Origin: Syntrophaceae bacterium UBA2251
GTDB lineage: Bacteria; Desulfobacterota; Syntrophia; Syntrophales; UBA2251
DNA length: 49,161 nucleotides
Reading direction: 5' to 3'
NCBI GenBank assembly: GCA_002347815.1
Contig: DDXV01000009.1
Location: 1,499-50,659, forward strand
The translations under genes were made by a program, and so were the position numbers. Below, piece by piece: positions 38,771-46,884 of this stretch. Positions within the stretch are counted from its first letter, which is position 1, and each line of letters starts with the position of its first letter. Under the pieces are notes generated by a model that saw nothing but the letters and a program-made list of their open reading frames with translations, had not been told where the DNA came from and did not search any database.

Positions 38771-41440
38771 TCACAGGTCAAGCCTCACCCTGATGAGACC
38801 GTCGGGCAACGGTTCCTCGACCATGCCCATCTTGCGGCACAGGCTGACCATCCTGCGATTGCGGCGCTCGATGATTCCGTAGAATTCCTTAAGCCCCTTC
38901 TCGACGGCGATGCCGACGAGCGTATCGAGCAGCTTGTATGCCAGACCCTTCCCCTGGAAGTCGTCGTGAACCAGGATCGCAAACTCCCCGCGCGCGGCGA
39001 CGGTCTCGGAGATCAGGCTGCCGATTCCGATCAGGCGCCGTTTCTCTCCCTCGCGAAGCTCGGCCACGATCGACATCTCCCGTTCATAATCGATGTTGCA
39101 GAACTTGACGTGCAGGTCGTGACTGATGGTGCGGATGGTCTGGTAAAACCGTCCCCTGAGCGACTCTTCCGAGAGCGTCTGAAACATGTCCTGCTCCAGG
39201 GGTTCGTCTTCGGGACGGATGGGCCTGAGGACGATCGGGGTCCGGTCGGAGAGGGACCAGGTCGTGACGTAGCGTGTGGGATAGGGCGTGATCACCAGAT
39301 GGGGATAGGGCGCGCCCGCCTCCGGGGGAGGCTCGGCGGTCAGAATGATCCTCGCATCCAGAGCCCATGCGTGGCCGTCACTGACGGCAACGGGATTGAT
39401 GTCGATCTCGCCGATTTCCGGAAAATCGACGACGAGATTCGAAAAGCTGACGATCATGCCTTCGAGCTGACGCAAATCGGCGGGCGTCTTCCCCCGGCAC
39501 CCCTGAAGCATCCGGTAAACGTTGGTCTCTTCCATCAACCTGCGGGCGAGGGTCTGATTCAAAGGGGGCAGGCCGAGCGAAAAGTCTCGAAAAATCTCGA
39601 CCCCCACTCCCCCCATGCCGAACAGAATGACCGCGCCAAAGGTCGGGTCCCGTCTCGCCCCGAGGATGATCTCGTAGTCGATCAGTTCCACCATCTTCTG
39701 AACGGCGATGCCCCTGATTTCCACGTGCGGCGCCCGCGCCTGAAGACGCTGGAGCAGCTTTTCATACTCCTTCCGAAGTTTCTCGTCCGAATCGACACCG
39801 GTGACGACGCCCCCGACATCCTGACGGTAGATGACGTCGGGCGAAACGATCTTGAGCACAACCGGATAACCCACGCGACGGGCGGCCTCCACCGCCTCTT
39901 CGGGGGAGGTCGCGAGCTGCGTATCCACCAGGGGGATGCCGTAGTTTCGAATGAACTTCATGGCGTCGTCTTCCGTCAGAACGGAGACGCCTTTCCGGCG
40001 GACGTTCCGGATCAGGGTTTTCAGGTGATGCTTCGGGGGTGCGTCGTCTATGGACAGCTCCGAGGGCGTTTCATGAAGGAGTTCGAGGTTGCGTTCATAC
40101 TCGTACATGTACAGATAGGTGCGGACGGCCTCTTCCGCCGTTTCATAGGCGGGAACGCCCGCCTTCCCCATCCGATCCCGCCCGCGCCGGACTCCCTGGC
40201 CGCCCAACCAGGTGGTGATCACGGGTTTGCGAACCGACTGCGCCAACGGCACGAGCGCCTCGGCCAGATCCTCGTCCCGCGCGGCCTCCTGGGGCGTATA
40301 GATCACGAGAACGCCATCCACCTGCGGATCGGCCTGCAACAGGGCCAGGGCCCGTTCATACCGGCCGACATCGGCGTTGCGCTGCAGGGGCAAGGGGTTG
40401 TCCCGGGGAAGGTGAGCGGGGAGAACCTCGGCCAATCCCCGCTCTGTCTCCGGTGTGAACGACGCCAGCTGTCCGCCGGAACGGAGGAGGCGATTGGCCG
40501 CCATGAGGCCGACCCCCCTCGCATTGCCCATGATGGCCAGCCGCGGCCCCTTCGGCTGATAGGCCGAACAGAGCACGGCGGCGGCGTTGAACAGATCCTG
40601 CGCCTCTTTCACCCGCACCGCGCCGGCCCGGCGGATCATCGCATCGCAGACAAGGTCCGGGTCCGCGAGGATCGCCGTGTGAGAGCGGCCGTTTTCCGCA
40701 CCGCTATCCAAAAGCGGCGGCTTGAGAATGATGATCGGCTTGGTCCGTGCGAAACCGCGAATCGCGCTGACCAGTTTCCGCGGTTGTCCGAGTTGCTCCT
40801 CCAGGTAGAGGATGATGCTGCGGGTCTGGGCGTCGTTGCCGAGATAATCGATCAGATCCCCGAGATCCACGTCGATGGCTGACCCCAGCGATATGACCGT
40901 GCTGAAACCGACATGGGCGCTCAAGGCCCAGTCCAGAAGGGAGCGGCCGAACCCGTGGGCGTGCGCGAGAAAGGCCAGTTTCCCCGGCGGGGGCGTATCC
41001 TCGAGAAAGCTGGCGTTGAGCCCGATGGCGGGCCGGATCACCCCCAGACAATTGGGACCGATGATCCGCATCCCGAAGCGGCGCTGCAGGGACCGGATTT
41101 CGTCCTCCCGTCGCTCGCCCTCCGGCCCGGATTCCCGGAATCCCGCGGAAATGATGACGAGTCCCTGCACGCCGGCCTGGCCGCACTCCTCCACGATGGC
41201 CGGAACCAGGGGGGCGGGTGTGGCAATCACGGCCATATCGACCGGCTCGGGAATGTCTCTCACGGTCGGGCAGCAGGCACGCCCCAGGGTGCGTTCCTTT
41301 CCCGGATTCACCGGATAGATCCTTCGGCCGGGCGCCCCGAGAAGGTTCTCCAGGATTCTCCGTCCCAGGGTTCCTTCGCGCTCGCTGGCCCCGATCACGG
41401 CAATCACCTCCGGCGACAAAAGCCGCGCCAGATCCCCCAT
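38771..41440 (-). CDS. acetyl-CoA synthetase (ADP-forming)-like/GNAT fusion, Pat type
   Basis: An 889-residue protein. Residues 1-130: CoA-binding domain (VIAVIGASEREGTLG, VNPG). Residues 140-300: succinyl-CoA-ligase-like domain. Residues about 470-690: ATP-grasp. Residues about 720-889: GNAT acetyltransferase with EFAILVHDDFQGKGLAYKLL. This is the layout of Salmonella Pat, which acetylates acetyl-CoA synthetase and other proteins. The usual SQSG motif is replaced by AHAHGF (159-164), while His254 in SHTAIL remains. The ATG at 41440 has AGGGGATA upstream. It converges with the lipoprotein pair: the two stops are separated by 3 bases. Confidence 0.88.
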   Translation of the reverse strand: MGDLARLLSPEVIAVIGASEREGTLGRRILENLLGAPGRRIYPVNPGKERTLGRACCPTVRDIPEPVDMAVIATPAPLVPAIVEECGQAGVQGLVIISAGFRESGPEGERREDEIRSLQRRFGMRIIGPNCLGVIRPAIGLNASFLEDTPPPGKLAFLAHAHGFGRSLLDWALSAHVGFSTVISLGSAIDVDLGDLIDYLGNDAQTRSIILYLEEQLGQPRKLVSAIRGFARTKPIIILKPPLLDSGAENGRSHTAILADPDLVCDAMIRRAGAVRVKEAQDLFNAAAVLCSAYQPKGPRLAIMGNARGVGLMAANRLLRSGGQLASFTPETERGLAEVLPAHLPRDNPLPLQRNADVGRYERALALLQADPQVDGVLVIYTPQEAARDEDLAEALVPLAQSVRKPVITTWLGGQGVRRGRDRMGKAGVPAYETAEEAVRTYLYMYEYERNLELLHETPSELSIDDAPPKHHLKTLIRNVRRKGVSVLTEDDAMKFIRNYGIPLVDTQLATSPEEAVEAARRVGYPVVLKIVSPDVIYRQDVGGVVTGVDSDEKLRKEYEKLLQRLQARAPHVEIRGIAVQKMVELIDYEIILGARRDPTFGAVILFGMGGVGVEIFRDFSLGLPPLNQTLARRLMEETNVYRMLQGCRGKTPADLRQLEGMIVSFSNLVVDFPEIGEIDINPVAVSDGHAWALDARIILTAEPPPEAGAPYPHLVITPYPTRYVTTWSLSDRTPIVLRPIRPEDEPLEQDMFQTLSEESLRGRFYQTIRTISHDLHVKFCNIDYEREMSIVAELREGEKRRLIGIGSLISETVAARGEFAILVHDDFQGKGLAYKLLDTLVGIAVEKGLKEFYGIIERRNRRMVSLCRKMGMVEEPLPDGLIRVRLDL

Positions 41441-41456
41441 TATCCCCTCCTGCCGT

Positions 41457-42446
41457 TCACTTCACGCGCCGGATCCGGCGGACGAGGTCGCTTACGGCAA
41501 CGTCCGCGTAGGTTTTGTACACGGACTCTGCGGCCTGTTTGAACGGCACGCGGTCCGGCGTGACGAGAACCATCCCGGCGGCCTCCAGCTCTCCCAGCAT
41601 GGCCGCCTCTTTTTCCCGGACGAAGCGTCGCTCCCACCAGGCCGCTTCGCGTCCCGCCTCGAGTATCGCCCGCTGCTGCTCGGCGCTCAGGCTGTCGAAT
41701 CTTTTCGCGTCCATCATCAGCAGGGCCGGGGAATACGCATGGCGGGTCAGCGTCAGGTAGCGATTCACCTTGTAGATCTTTTCGGTGCGGACGATCGCGA
41801 TGGGATTTTCCTGCCCGTCCACCGTTTTGTTCTTCAAGGCGCGATAGACCTTCCCCCATGGCATGGGAACCGCCTTCGCCCCCAGCTGGCGCCAGAACGC
41901 CTGATGAATTTCGTTTTCCATCGTCCGGATGGTCAGTCCCCGCACGTCCTCCGGCGTGACGACGGCCCGCCGGCCGTTCGTCAGATGACGGAAGCCGTTC
42001 TCCCAGAAGGCGATGCCGCGAATGCCCGCCCCGCCCAGGTCCTCCATCAGCATGGCTCCGATGCGTCCGTCCAGAACGCGGTCGGCATGATCGGTATTGC
42101 GAAAAAGATAGGGGAGGTCGCAGACCCGCATCCTCGGCACGATGGCGCCGACCGGACCGGTGGAGGTCACGACGAGGTCGATCTTGCCCTGCTGCATCGC
42201 CGACAGGATCTCCCGCTCCCCGGCGCCCTTCCGGCCGCCCGGATCAATGTCGATCCGGATCTGTCCCTGGCTTTTTAGCGCGACCAGACGACCGAACTCC
42301 TGGGCGCCCAGATGATAGGCGCCGTCGACGGATACGACATGCGCCAGTTTCAGGGTCGTCACGTCGGCGGTCGCGCCGCCGGGATGAAACGGCAGGGCGA
42401 GGATGCCGAGCCCGATCAGCGCCGCGAGTCTCCAGGCAATTCTCAT
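41457..42446 (-). CDS. TRAP transporter solute-binding protein, DctP family
   Basis: A 329-residue periplasmic binding protein. A signal peptide (about residues 1-27, ending ATAD) precedes the DctP fold: TLKLAHVVSVDGAYHLGAQEFGRLV, then VCDLPYLFRNTDHADRVLDG, and the ligand-site Arg in LTIRTMEN and PMPWGKVYRALKNKTVDGQENP, typical for the family. The start at 42446 has AAAGGAGGTTGAAG. No dctQ or dctM membrane genes are adjacent in this window, so it is an orphan binding protein. Confidence 0.9.
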   Translation of the reverse strand: MRIAWRLAALIGLGILALPFHPGGATADVTTLKLAHVVSVDGAYHLGAQEFGRLVALKSQGQIRIDIDPGGRKGAGEREILSAMQQGKIDLVVTSTGPVGAIVPRMRVCDLPYLFRNTDHADRVLDGRIGAMLMEDLGGAGIRGIAFWENGFRHLTNGRRAVVTPEDVRGLTIRTMENEIHQAFWRQLGAKAVPMPWGKVYRALKNKTVDGQENPIAIVRTEKIYKVNRYLTLTRHAYSPALLMMDAKRFDSLSAEQQRAILEAGREAAWWERRFVREKEAAMLGELEAAGMVLVTPDRVPFKQAAESVYKTYADVAVSDLVRRIRRVK

Positions 42447-42532
42447 CTTCAACCTCCTTTTTAAAGCTTCCGGCAGTTGATCATCTCGTTTAAATGCGGT
42501 ATGGATCAGCATCACGCATGGGGGAGAATCCG

Positions 42533-43051
42533 ATGGCAGAAATCAAGAGCACCCTGGACCTGATCATGGAACGAACGAAAAACATGCAACTTTCCCCGGC
42601 GGAAAAGGCGGAAATCCGGCTTCGGGAAACGTCCGGGACCGTGCGGGGCTGGCTGCAGAAATTCGCCGACGGCCTCCTTTCCGCCGAGACGCTGCACTCC
42701 CTTTACGCCGAGGCGTCCGGAAAATCCCCTGAGGTACGGGACCTCATGCGGGCGGAACTGATCGAGCGCATCTCCCTGGATGGCGAAAACATGGACACGA
42801 TCGCCCTCATCGAACGGCTGCTCGACGTCCCGGCGGCGCCCCTGGAGGACCTGGTCCGCTCCTTCCGGAACAAGCGGAAGCGCCTGGATCGGCAAGGGCG
42901 GGATGCCGCCCGCACGGCCCTTGCGGATTGCGGCATCACCGGCGGGGCCGTGGTTCCGAATCCGTCGCTCGATCCCGCCCGGCCGGAAGCCCTGGCCAAG
43001 CTCGAAGCGGCCTTTCTGAAGGAACGGGAGGCCCTGTCCGCCAGGCTATAG
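42533..43051 (+). CDS. uncharacterised soluble protein
   Basis: A 172-residue protein I do not recognise. It reads MAEIKSTLDLIMERTKNMQLSPAEKAEIRLRE and is almost all alpha-helical, rich in charged residues, with no signal or membrane segment. The start has GGGGAG at 7 bases and follows a divergent gap from the TRAP gene. It converges with the metallo-beta-lactamase-fold gene; the ends overlap by 6 bases. Confidence 0.7.
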   Translation: MAEIKSTLDLIMERTKNMQLSPAEKAEIRLRETSGTVRGWLQKFADGLLSAETLHSLYAEASGKSPEVRDLMRAELIERISLDGENMDTIALIERLLDVPAAPLEDLVRSFRNKRKRLDRQGRDAARTALADCGITGGAVVPNPSLDPARPEALAKLEAAFLKEREALSARL

Positions 43052-43687
43052 GTACTGGAACCAGTACGCCTCGATCGCGCGGAAGTTCTCGCGAACCGCC
43101 TCGCGCCCGGCCACGATGTCGCCATGTCCGGTCAGAAGGTACTCGACCTCCAGCGCGGCGATCTTCTCGATGCTCGCCTTGAGTTGGCCGCCATCCCCAC
43201 CGGGCAGATCGGTGCGTCCGATCCCCTCCCGGAAGACGACGTCACCGGCGAACAGCGCCTTCCTGGCGGGCCAGTAAAGACAGATCGATCCCGGCGAATG
43301 CCCCGGCGCATGGATCACCTCGAAGTCCTCGGCGCCGATCCTCAGATCGCCTTCCTGCAGGAAAAAATCCGGATCGGGAACCTCGAAAACCGATCCGGAC
43401 CACGATTTGACCAGACGGTATTCCACCTCGTTCATCGCCACCAGGGTCGGCTTGGAGAAGAGCTTCGCGCCCTCGAGATGGTCGGGGTGACCGTGGGTCA
43501 CGATCACCACGTCGATATCCGCCGGCGACAGCTTCAGCGCCGCCAGGTTCCGCTCCACGTGCCCGAAGAGGTGGCGGTGTCCGGGATCGATCAGGATCTT
43601 CTTCGCCCCGTCGATCAGGAAGGTGTTGCAGTTGTTTTCCCGGTAGTCCTGCCAGATGAAGGCGTGGAGTCCCTTGCACACGTCCAT
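43046..43687 (-). CDS. metallo-beta-lactamase-fold hydrolase
   Basis: A 213-residue MBL-fold protein. The metal motif is THGHPDHLEG (HxHxDH), with APGHSPGSICLY, LFAGDVVF and a final GHGD as the later ligands. It is close in size to glyoxalase II-like and flavoprotein-type MBL proteins, but no partner domain is present. The start at 43687 (MDVCKGLHAF) has an AAAGGATC upstream; the frame is open to 43759. It converges with the uncharacterised gene on the left. Substrate unknown. Confidence 0.88.
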   Translation of the reverse strand: MDVCKGLHAFIWQDYRENNCNTFLIDGAKKILIDPGHRHLFGHVERNLAALKLSPADIDVVIVTHGHPDHLEGAKLFSKPTLVAMNEVEYRLVKSWSGSVFEVPDPDFFLQEGDLRIGAEDFEVIHAPGHSPGSICLYWPARKALFAGDVVFREGIGRTDLPGGDGGQLKASIEKIAALEVEYLLTGHGDIVAGREAVRENFRAIEAYWFQYL

Positions 43688-43780
43688 CGCATGATCCTTT
43701 CTCGTTGCAGCCGTGATCGCCTGGTTTACCGGGCCGGGGCAATCCCGGATGGAACCCATTCCCGGCGTGTCGGCATTTTT

Positions 43781-44224
43781 TCAGAACGCAATCCCCAGCC
43801 CGATTTCCGGTTCGAACATGCCCGCCGCCGTGGAGAGGGTATCGCGTGTCGCCCCCTGCCGCCAGAGGCTCGGCAGCGTCTTCCGGACACCCATGGTGTT
43901 CGTTTCCCCGGGAGACTGGGTGACGTCGCGCCCCGTTGCCGGACCCTCGTGCTGGCTGAGATAAACGCTGATGTTATCGGACAGACGAAAGCGGAAAAGC
44001 GGTCCGTCGTCCGCCGGCATTTCCAAACCCGGCCCGATGTCGGGGACGGCCTCGTCCGCAGTCGACTGAACGAGCTGACGCCCCGCGATCCTGCCCGCGG
44101 GGTCGAGACGAGGAGCTGACGGCGCCAGCTCCCCCTTGACCCGGAAGGGTTCCATCTGTGAGACCGCAGGCGGAGCGAGCAGCCAGAATGCGGCCAGCGC
44201 CAGGATGAACGGGAGGGGCTTCAT
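43781..44224 (-). CDS. secreted protein of unknown function
   Basis: A 147-residue protein with a signal peptide (MKPLPFILALAAFWLLAPPAVSQ). The mature part has no recognised motif; it contains FRLSDNISVYLSQHEG and ends in a hydrophobic GLGIAF, a phenylalanine terminus such as outer-membrane beta-barrels have. It lies 9 bases downstream of the amidase gene on the same strand and may be cotranscribed. Confidence 0.65.
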   Translation of the reverse strand: MKPLPFILALAAFWLLAPPAVSQMEPFRVKGELAPSAPRLDPAGRIAGRQLVQSTADEAVPDIGPGLEMPADDGPLFRFRLSDNISVYLSQHEGPATGRDVTQSPGETNTMGVRKTLPSLWRQGATRDTLSTAAGMFEPEIGLGIAF

Positions 44225-44233
44225 CGCTCCCCC

Positions 44234-46420
44234 TCACGGCGCCGGAGGCCGGGGCAGGACCAGCAACCGGTCCACATACAACGGACGGTCGCGCCTGAGG
44301 TTGTTCAGCCGGCAAAGCGTGTCAACGTCGGTTCCGAATCGCCGGGCGATCTGCTCCAGTCCTTCCCCCTTCCGGACTTTATAAACGGAAGCGGCCCCGC
44401 CCTTTCGTTCCGACCGGACGGCCGCCCGATGCGTCGTCGCCCCGTCGGTTTCCGCCGCAGGTCCGGGCAGGATGAGCTTCTGCCCCGCCAGCAGGCGCTG
44501 CCCGGGGGCCCAGTCATTGGCCTCCTTGAGTTGGGCGAGCGTTACGCGGTGTCGGACAGCGATGGCGGTCAGGGTGTCGCCGTTCCGCACAACATAGGAA
44601 TGCCGCCGGGACGTCTTGGCCTTGGCCTCGCCCTCCCGCCGGGGCTGGGGCAGGACCAGCAACCGGTCCACATACAGCGGACGATCCCGCCGAAGGTTGT
44701 TCAGCCGGCAAAGCGTGTCCACGTCGGTGCCAAAACGTCGGGCGATCTGCTCCAGCCCTTCCCCCTTCCGGAGTTTATAAACGGAAGCGGCCTTCCCCTT
44801 TCGTTCCGACCGGGCGGCCGCCTGCGGTGCCGGGGCCACGTCGGGTTCCGCCGAACGGCCCGGCAGGATGAGCTTCTGCCCCGACAGCAGGCGCTGCCCG
44901 CGGCTCCAGTCATTGGCCTCCTTGAGTTGGGCGAGCGTCACGCCGTGGCGGCCGGCGATGGCGGTCAGCGTGTCGCCCCTCCGCACAACATATATATGCC
45001 GCCGGGCTGTCTTGGTCTCGGCCTTGGGTTCGGTCTTGGTCCTGGTCTTGGCCTCGCCCTCCCGCCGGGGCTGGGGCTGTACGGCGGTGGTGCTGGCAAC
45101 TGACGGTTCGAGGGTGCCCGTCGCCGCAAGCGGACCCTTCTCGATCCGTTCCGTGGGGGCCTTGTCCGGAGTGGGCGGTCCGGCCTGCGCATCCGCCCCC
45201 TTCGACCCGGATCGGTTGTCCGTCGCATCCGCTTTCGAAGACGCCACCTCCGTCGGCGTCGCCTCGCCGGAGGAAGGCAGAACCTGGACAATCGCCTGGG
45301 CCAGCGCCTCGGCCAGACGCCGCTGGTAGGAGGGCTTTTTCAAGAGGCGCTCCTCTTCCGGGTTGGAAATGTAGCCCGTCTCGACGAGGATGGAGGGAAT
45401 CTCCGGGGACTTCAGGACCAGGAAGGGGGCCTGCTGAACGGTATCGAACTTCAGTGGACCGACCGCCTCCACGGTCTGTAGGGTGGCGACGCCGAAGGCC
45501 CGGGACTGGTTGATCGTGTGGGTCTGAAACATGTTCAGGATGATCGCGTCGGATTCGTCTTTGCCGTTGCCGTTGGCGACGCCCCCGATGACATCCGCCA
45601 GGTTCTCGTTCTTCGCCAGCAGACGCGCGGCCTCGTTGCTCGCACCGCCCGTGGACAGGCAGTAAACGGAGATCCCCCGGGCCTGCCGGCTTTTTTCCGC
45701 GTCCGCATGGATGCTGATGAAAAGATCGGCGCCGTATTCCTTCGCAATCTGCATCCGTTTCTTGAAGGGAACGTAGTAGTCCCCTGTTCGGGTCAGGTAG
45801 GCATGGTAGCCCTTGCGACGGTTCAGCGTGTCGCGCAATTTCTTGCCGATGGCCAATACCACGTCCTTTTCAAGGGTCTTGTGTTTGCCGACCGCCCCCG
45901 GCGCTTCGCCGCCATGTCCGGGGTCGATGACGACGATCCGCTTCTTTTTCAGGACACGGACCTGCTCGCGCGCCTGCGTTGCCTCCTTCGCCGCCTCCGG
46001 CAGTTCGATATCCACCACGACGCGGTACGGCTTGTCCTCGATGGCCTTCAGGGGGAAAACGGTGGTCTCCGTGTGCGCGGCGAGCACCAGTTCCACCCGG
46101 ATGACCTGTTGCGGACGGATGCTGAGGAGGATTTTCTTGATTCCCGGCTTGTTCAGGATCTGAATCCACTTCTTCTTTCCCTCGGGCAGCGCCATGGACG
46201 TAAATTCGAGAACGATCTTCTCGGTCGACTCTTTCACGGTGTATTGCGGCTCATCCCGCGTATCGATGACAATGCGCGTGTGATCGGGGGCGACCCAATG
46301 CCGGATGTTGATGATCTCGTTCAGCGCCGCGGCGTCTGCGGGAAAGAACAGCAGGAGGACGAGAGCGAGAAGCCCCACGCTGCTGCCGATGCGGTAAAAT
46401 GCCTTCATAAGTTCACTCAT
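44234..46420 (-). CDS. N-acetylmuramoyl-L-alanine amidase with AMIN domain and four LysM repeats
   Basis: A 728-residue cell-wall amidase. An N-terminal membrane/signal segment leads to an AMIN-like domain (INIRHWVAPDHTRIVIDTRDE), then Amidase_3 with VVIDPGHGGEAPGAVG, FISIHADA and PSILVETGYISNPEEE as zinc/catalytic motifs. A low-complexity linker follows. The C-terminal part has two units, each of a classic LysM (SYVVRNGDTLTAIA...) and a divergent LysM (VYKVRKGEGLEQIARRFG...). The units are tandem duplicates with a 396-bp period. The start at 46420 has a weak site; ATG at 46408 is an alternative. It would cleave peptidoglycan in daughter-cell separation. Confidence 0.92.
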   Translation of the reverse strand: MSELMKAFYRIGSSVGLLALVLLLFFPADAAALNEIINIRHWVAPDHTRIVIDTRDEPQYTVKESTEKIVLEFTSMALPEGKKKWIQILNKPGIKKILLSIRPQQVIRVELVLAAHTETTVFPLKAIEDKPYRVVVDIELPEAAKEATQAREQVRVLKKKRIVVIDPGHGGEAPGAVGKHKTLEKDVVLAIGKKLRDTLNRRKGYHAYLTRTGDYYVPFKKRMQIAKEYGADLFISIHADAEKSRQARGISVYCLSTGGASNEAARLLAKNENLADVIGGVANGNGKDESDAIILNMFQTHTINQSRAFGVATLQTVEAVGPLKFDTVQQAPFLVLKSPEIPSILVETGYISNPEEERLLKKPSYQRRLAEALAQAIVQVLPSSGEATPTEVASSKADATDNRSGSKGADAQAGPPTPDKAPTERIEKGPLAATGTLEPSVASTTAVQPQPRREGEAKTRTKTEPKAETKTARRHIYVVRRGDTLTAIAGRHGVTLAQLKEANDWSRGQRLLSGQKLILPGRSAEPDVAPAPQAAARSERKGKAASVYKLRKGEGLEQIARRFGTDVDTLCRLNNLRRDRPLYVDRLLVLPQPRREGEAKAKTSRRHSYVVRNGDTLTAIAVRHRVTLAQLKEANDWAPGQRLLAGQKLILPGPAAETDGATTHRAAVRSERKGGAASVYKVRKGEGLEQIARRFGTDVDTLCRLNNLRRDRPLYVDRLLVLPRPPAP
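44251..45042. repeat. tandem duplication of 396 bp in the amidase tail
   Basis: GGGGCAGGACC starts at 44251 and again at 44647, and matching bases remain 396 apart (for example GATCTGCTCCAG ending 44359 and 44755). 396 bp is 132 codons, so the duplication is in frame. The copies are strongly similar with scattered differences, so the duplication is fairly recent or is being homogenised. Confidence 0.85.
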
Positions 46421-46491
46421 CTATCAGGTTTAGCGCACGAATTCAACTTTTTGTCACTCGAGCGGCGTGGGCGGCCGGCCCTGAATTCTGA

Positions 46492-46497
46492 TTGACA
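46492..46497 (+). promoter_or_regulatory. -35 element upstream of tRNA-Arg
   Basis: A perfect TTGACA lies 39 bases before the tRNA 5' end. The -10 is not clear; the best candidates at 16-18 bases are poor. A promoter is plausible because the gene is isolated. Confidence 0.4.
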
Positions 46498-46536
46498 AGC
46501 GAGGTAAAACGTGGCAAGGACAACTCCCGTTGTGTC

Positions 46537-46613
46537 GGGCGATTAGCTCAGTTGGATAGAGCGTTGGTCTCCGGAACCAAAGGCCGCGCGTTCGAGTCGC
46601 GCATCGCCCACCA
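46537..46613 (+). tRNA. tRNA-Arg (anticodon CCG)
   Basis: The cloverleaf is complete. The acceptor stem is GGGCGAT (46537-46543) with ATCGCCC (46603-46609); D arm GCTC...GAGC; the anticodon stem TTGGT/ACCAA encloses loop CTCCGGA with anticodon CCG; the T arm is GCGCG TTCGAGT CGCGC. The discriminator is A and the CCA end is encoded (46611-46613). It reads the codon CGG. Confidence 0.97.
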
Positions 46614-46623
46614 TAACAAAATC

Positions 46624-46657
46624 AGGCAGTTGGGATCCTTGCCCTTCTGCCTTTTTT
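46624..46657 (+). terminator. Rho-independent terminator after tRNA-Arg
   Basis: AGGCAG (46624-46629) pairs with CTGCCT (46647-46652). GGG and CCC pair inside, separated from the outer stem by symmetrical TT/TT internal loops. A T-run of 6 (46652-46657) follows. It is 11 bases after the tRNA. Confidence 0.88.
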
Positions 46658-46884
46658 GCATCCGCAGACGCATTTCCCAACGGATTTCCAACGGAAGGAC
46701 CTGCACGAACTCCGGCATTGACTCGAAAAACCCGACTCTGTATCCTTCCTTCATTCGTCTGATCCACACGAATCCGTTTCGTTGATAACGCTCGTTCGGG
46801 AAAAAATCAAAAGAGGCGTTCAAGCAAGATGAGGGGGCGACCCGTCGATCCAGGACAAGCCCCGTAACGCTTTGAGGAGGCGCG
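46658..46884. other. intergenic region after the tRNA terminator
   Basis: About 230 bases without a gene that I can support on either strand. A minus-strand frame runs through it but depends on the antisense of the tRNA. There is a good GAGGAGGCGCG site just before the ligase gene. Confidence 0.5.
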
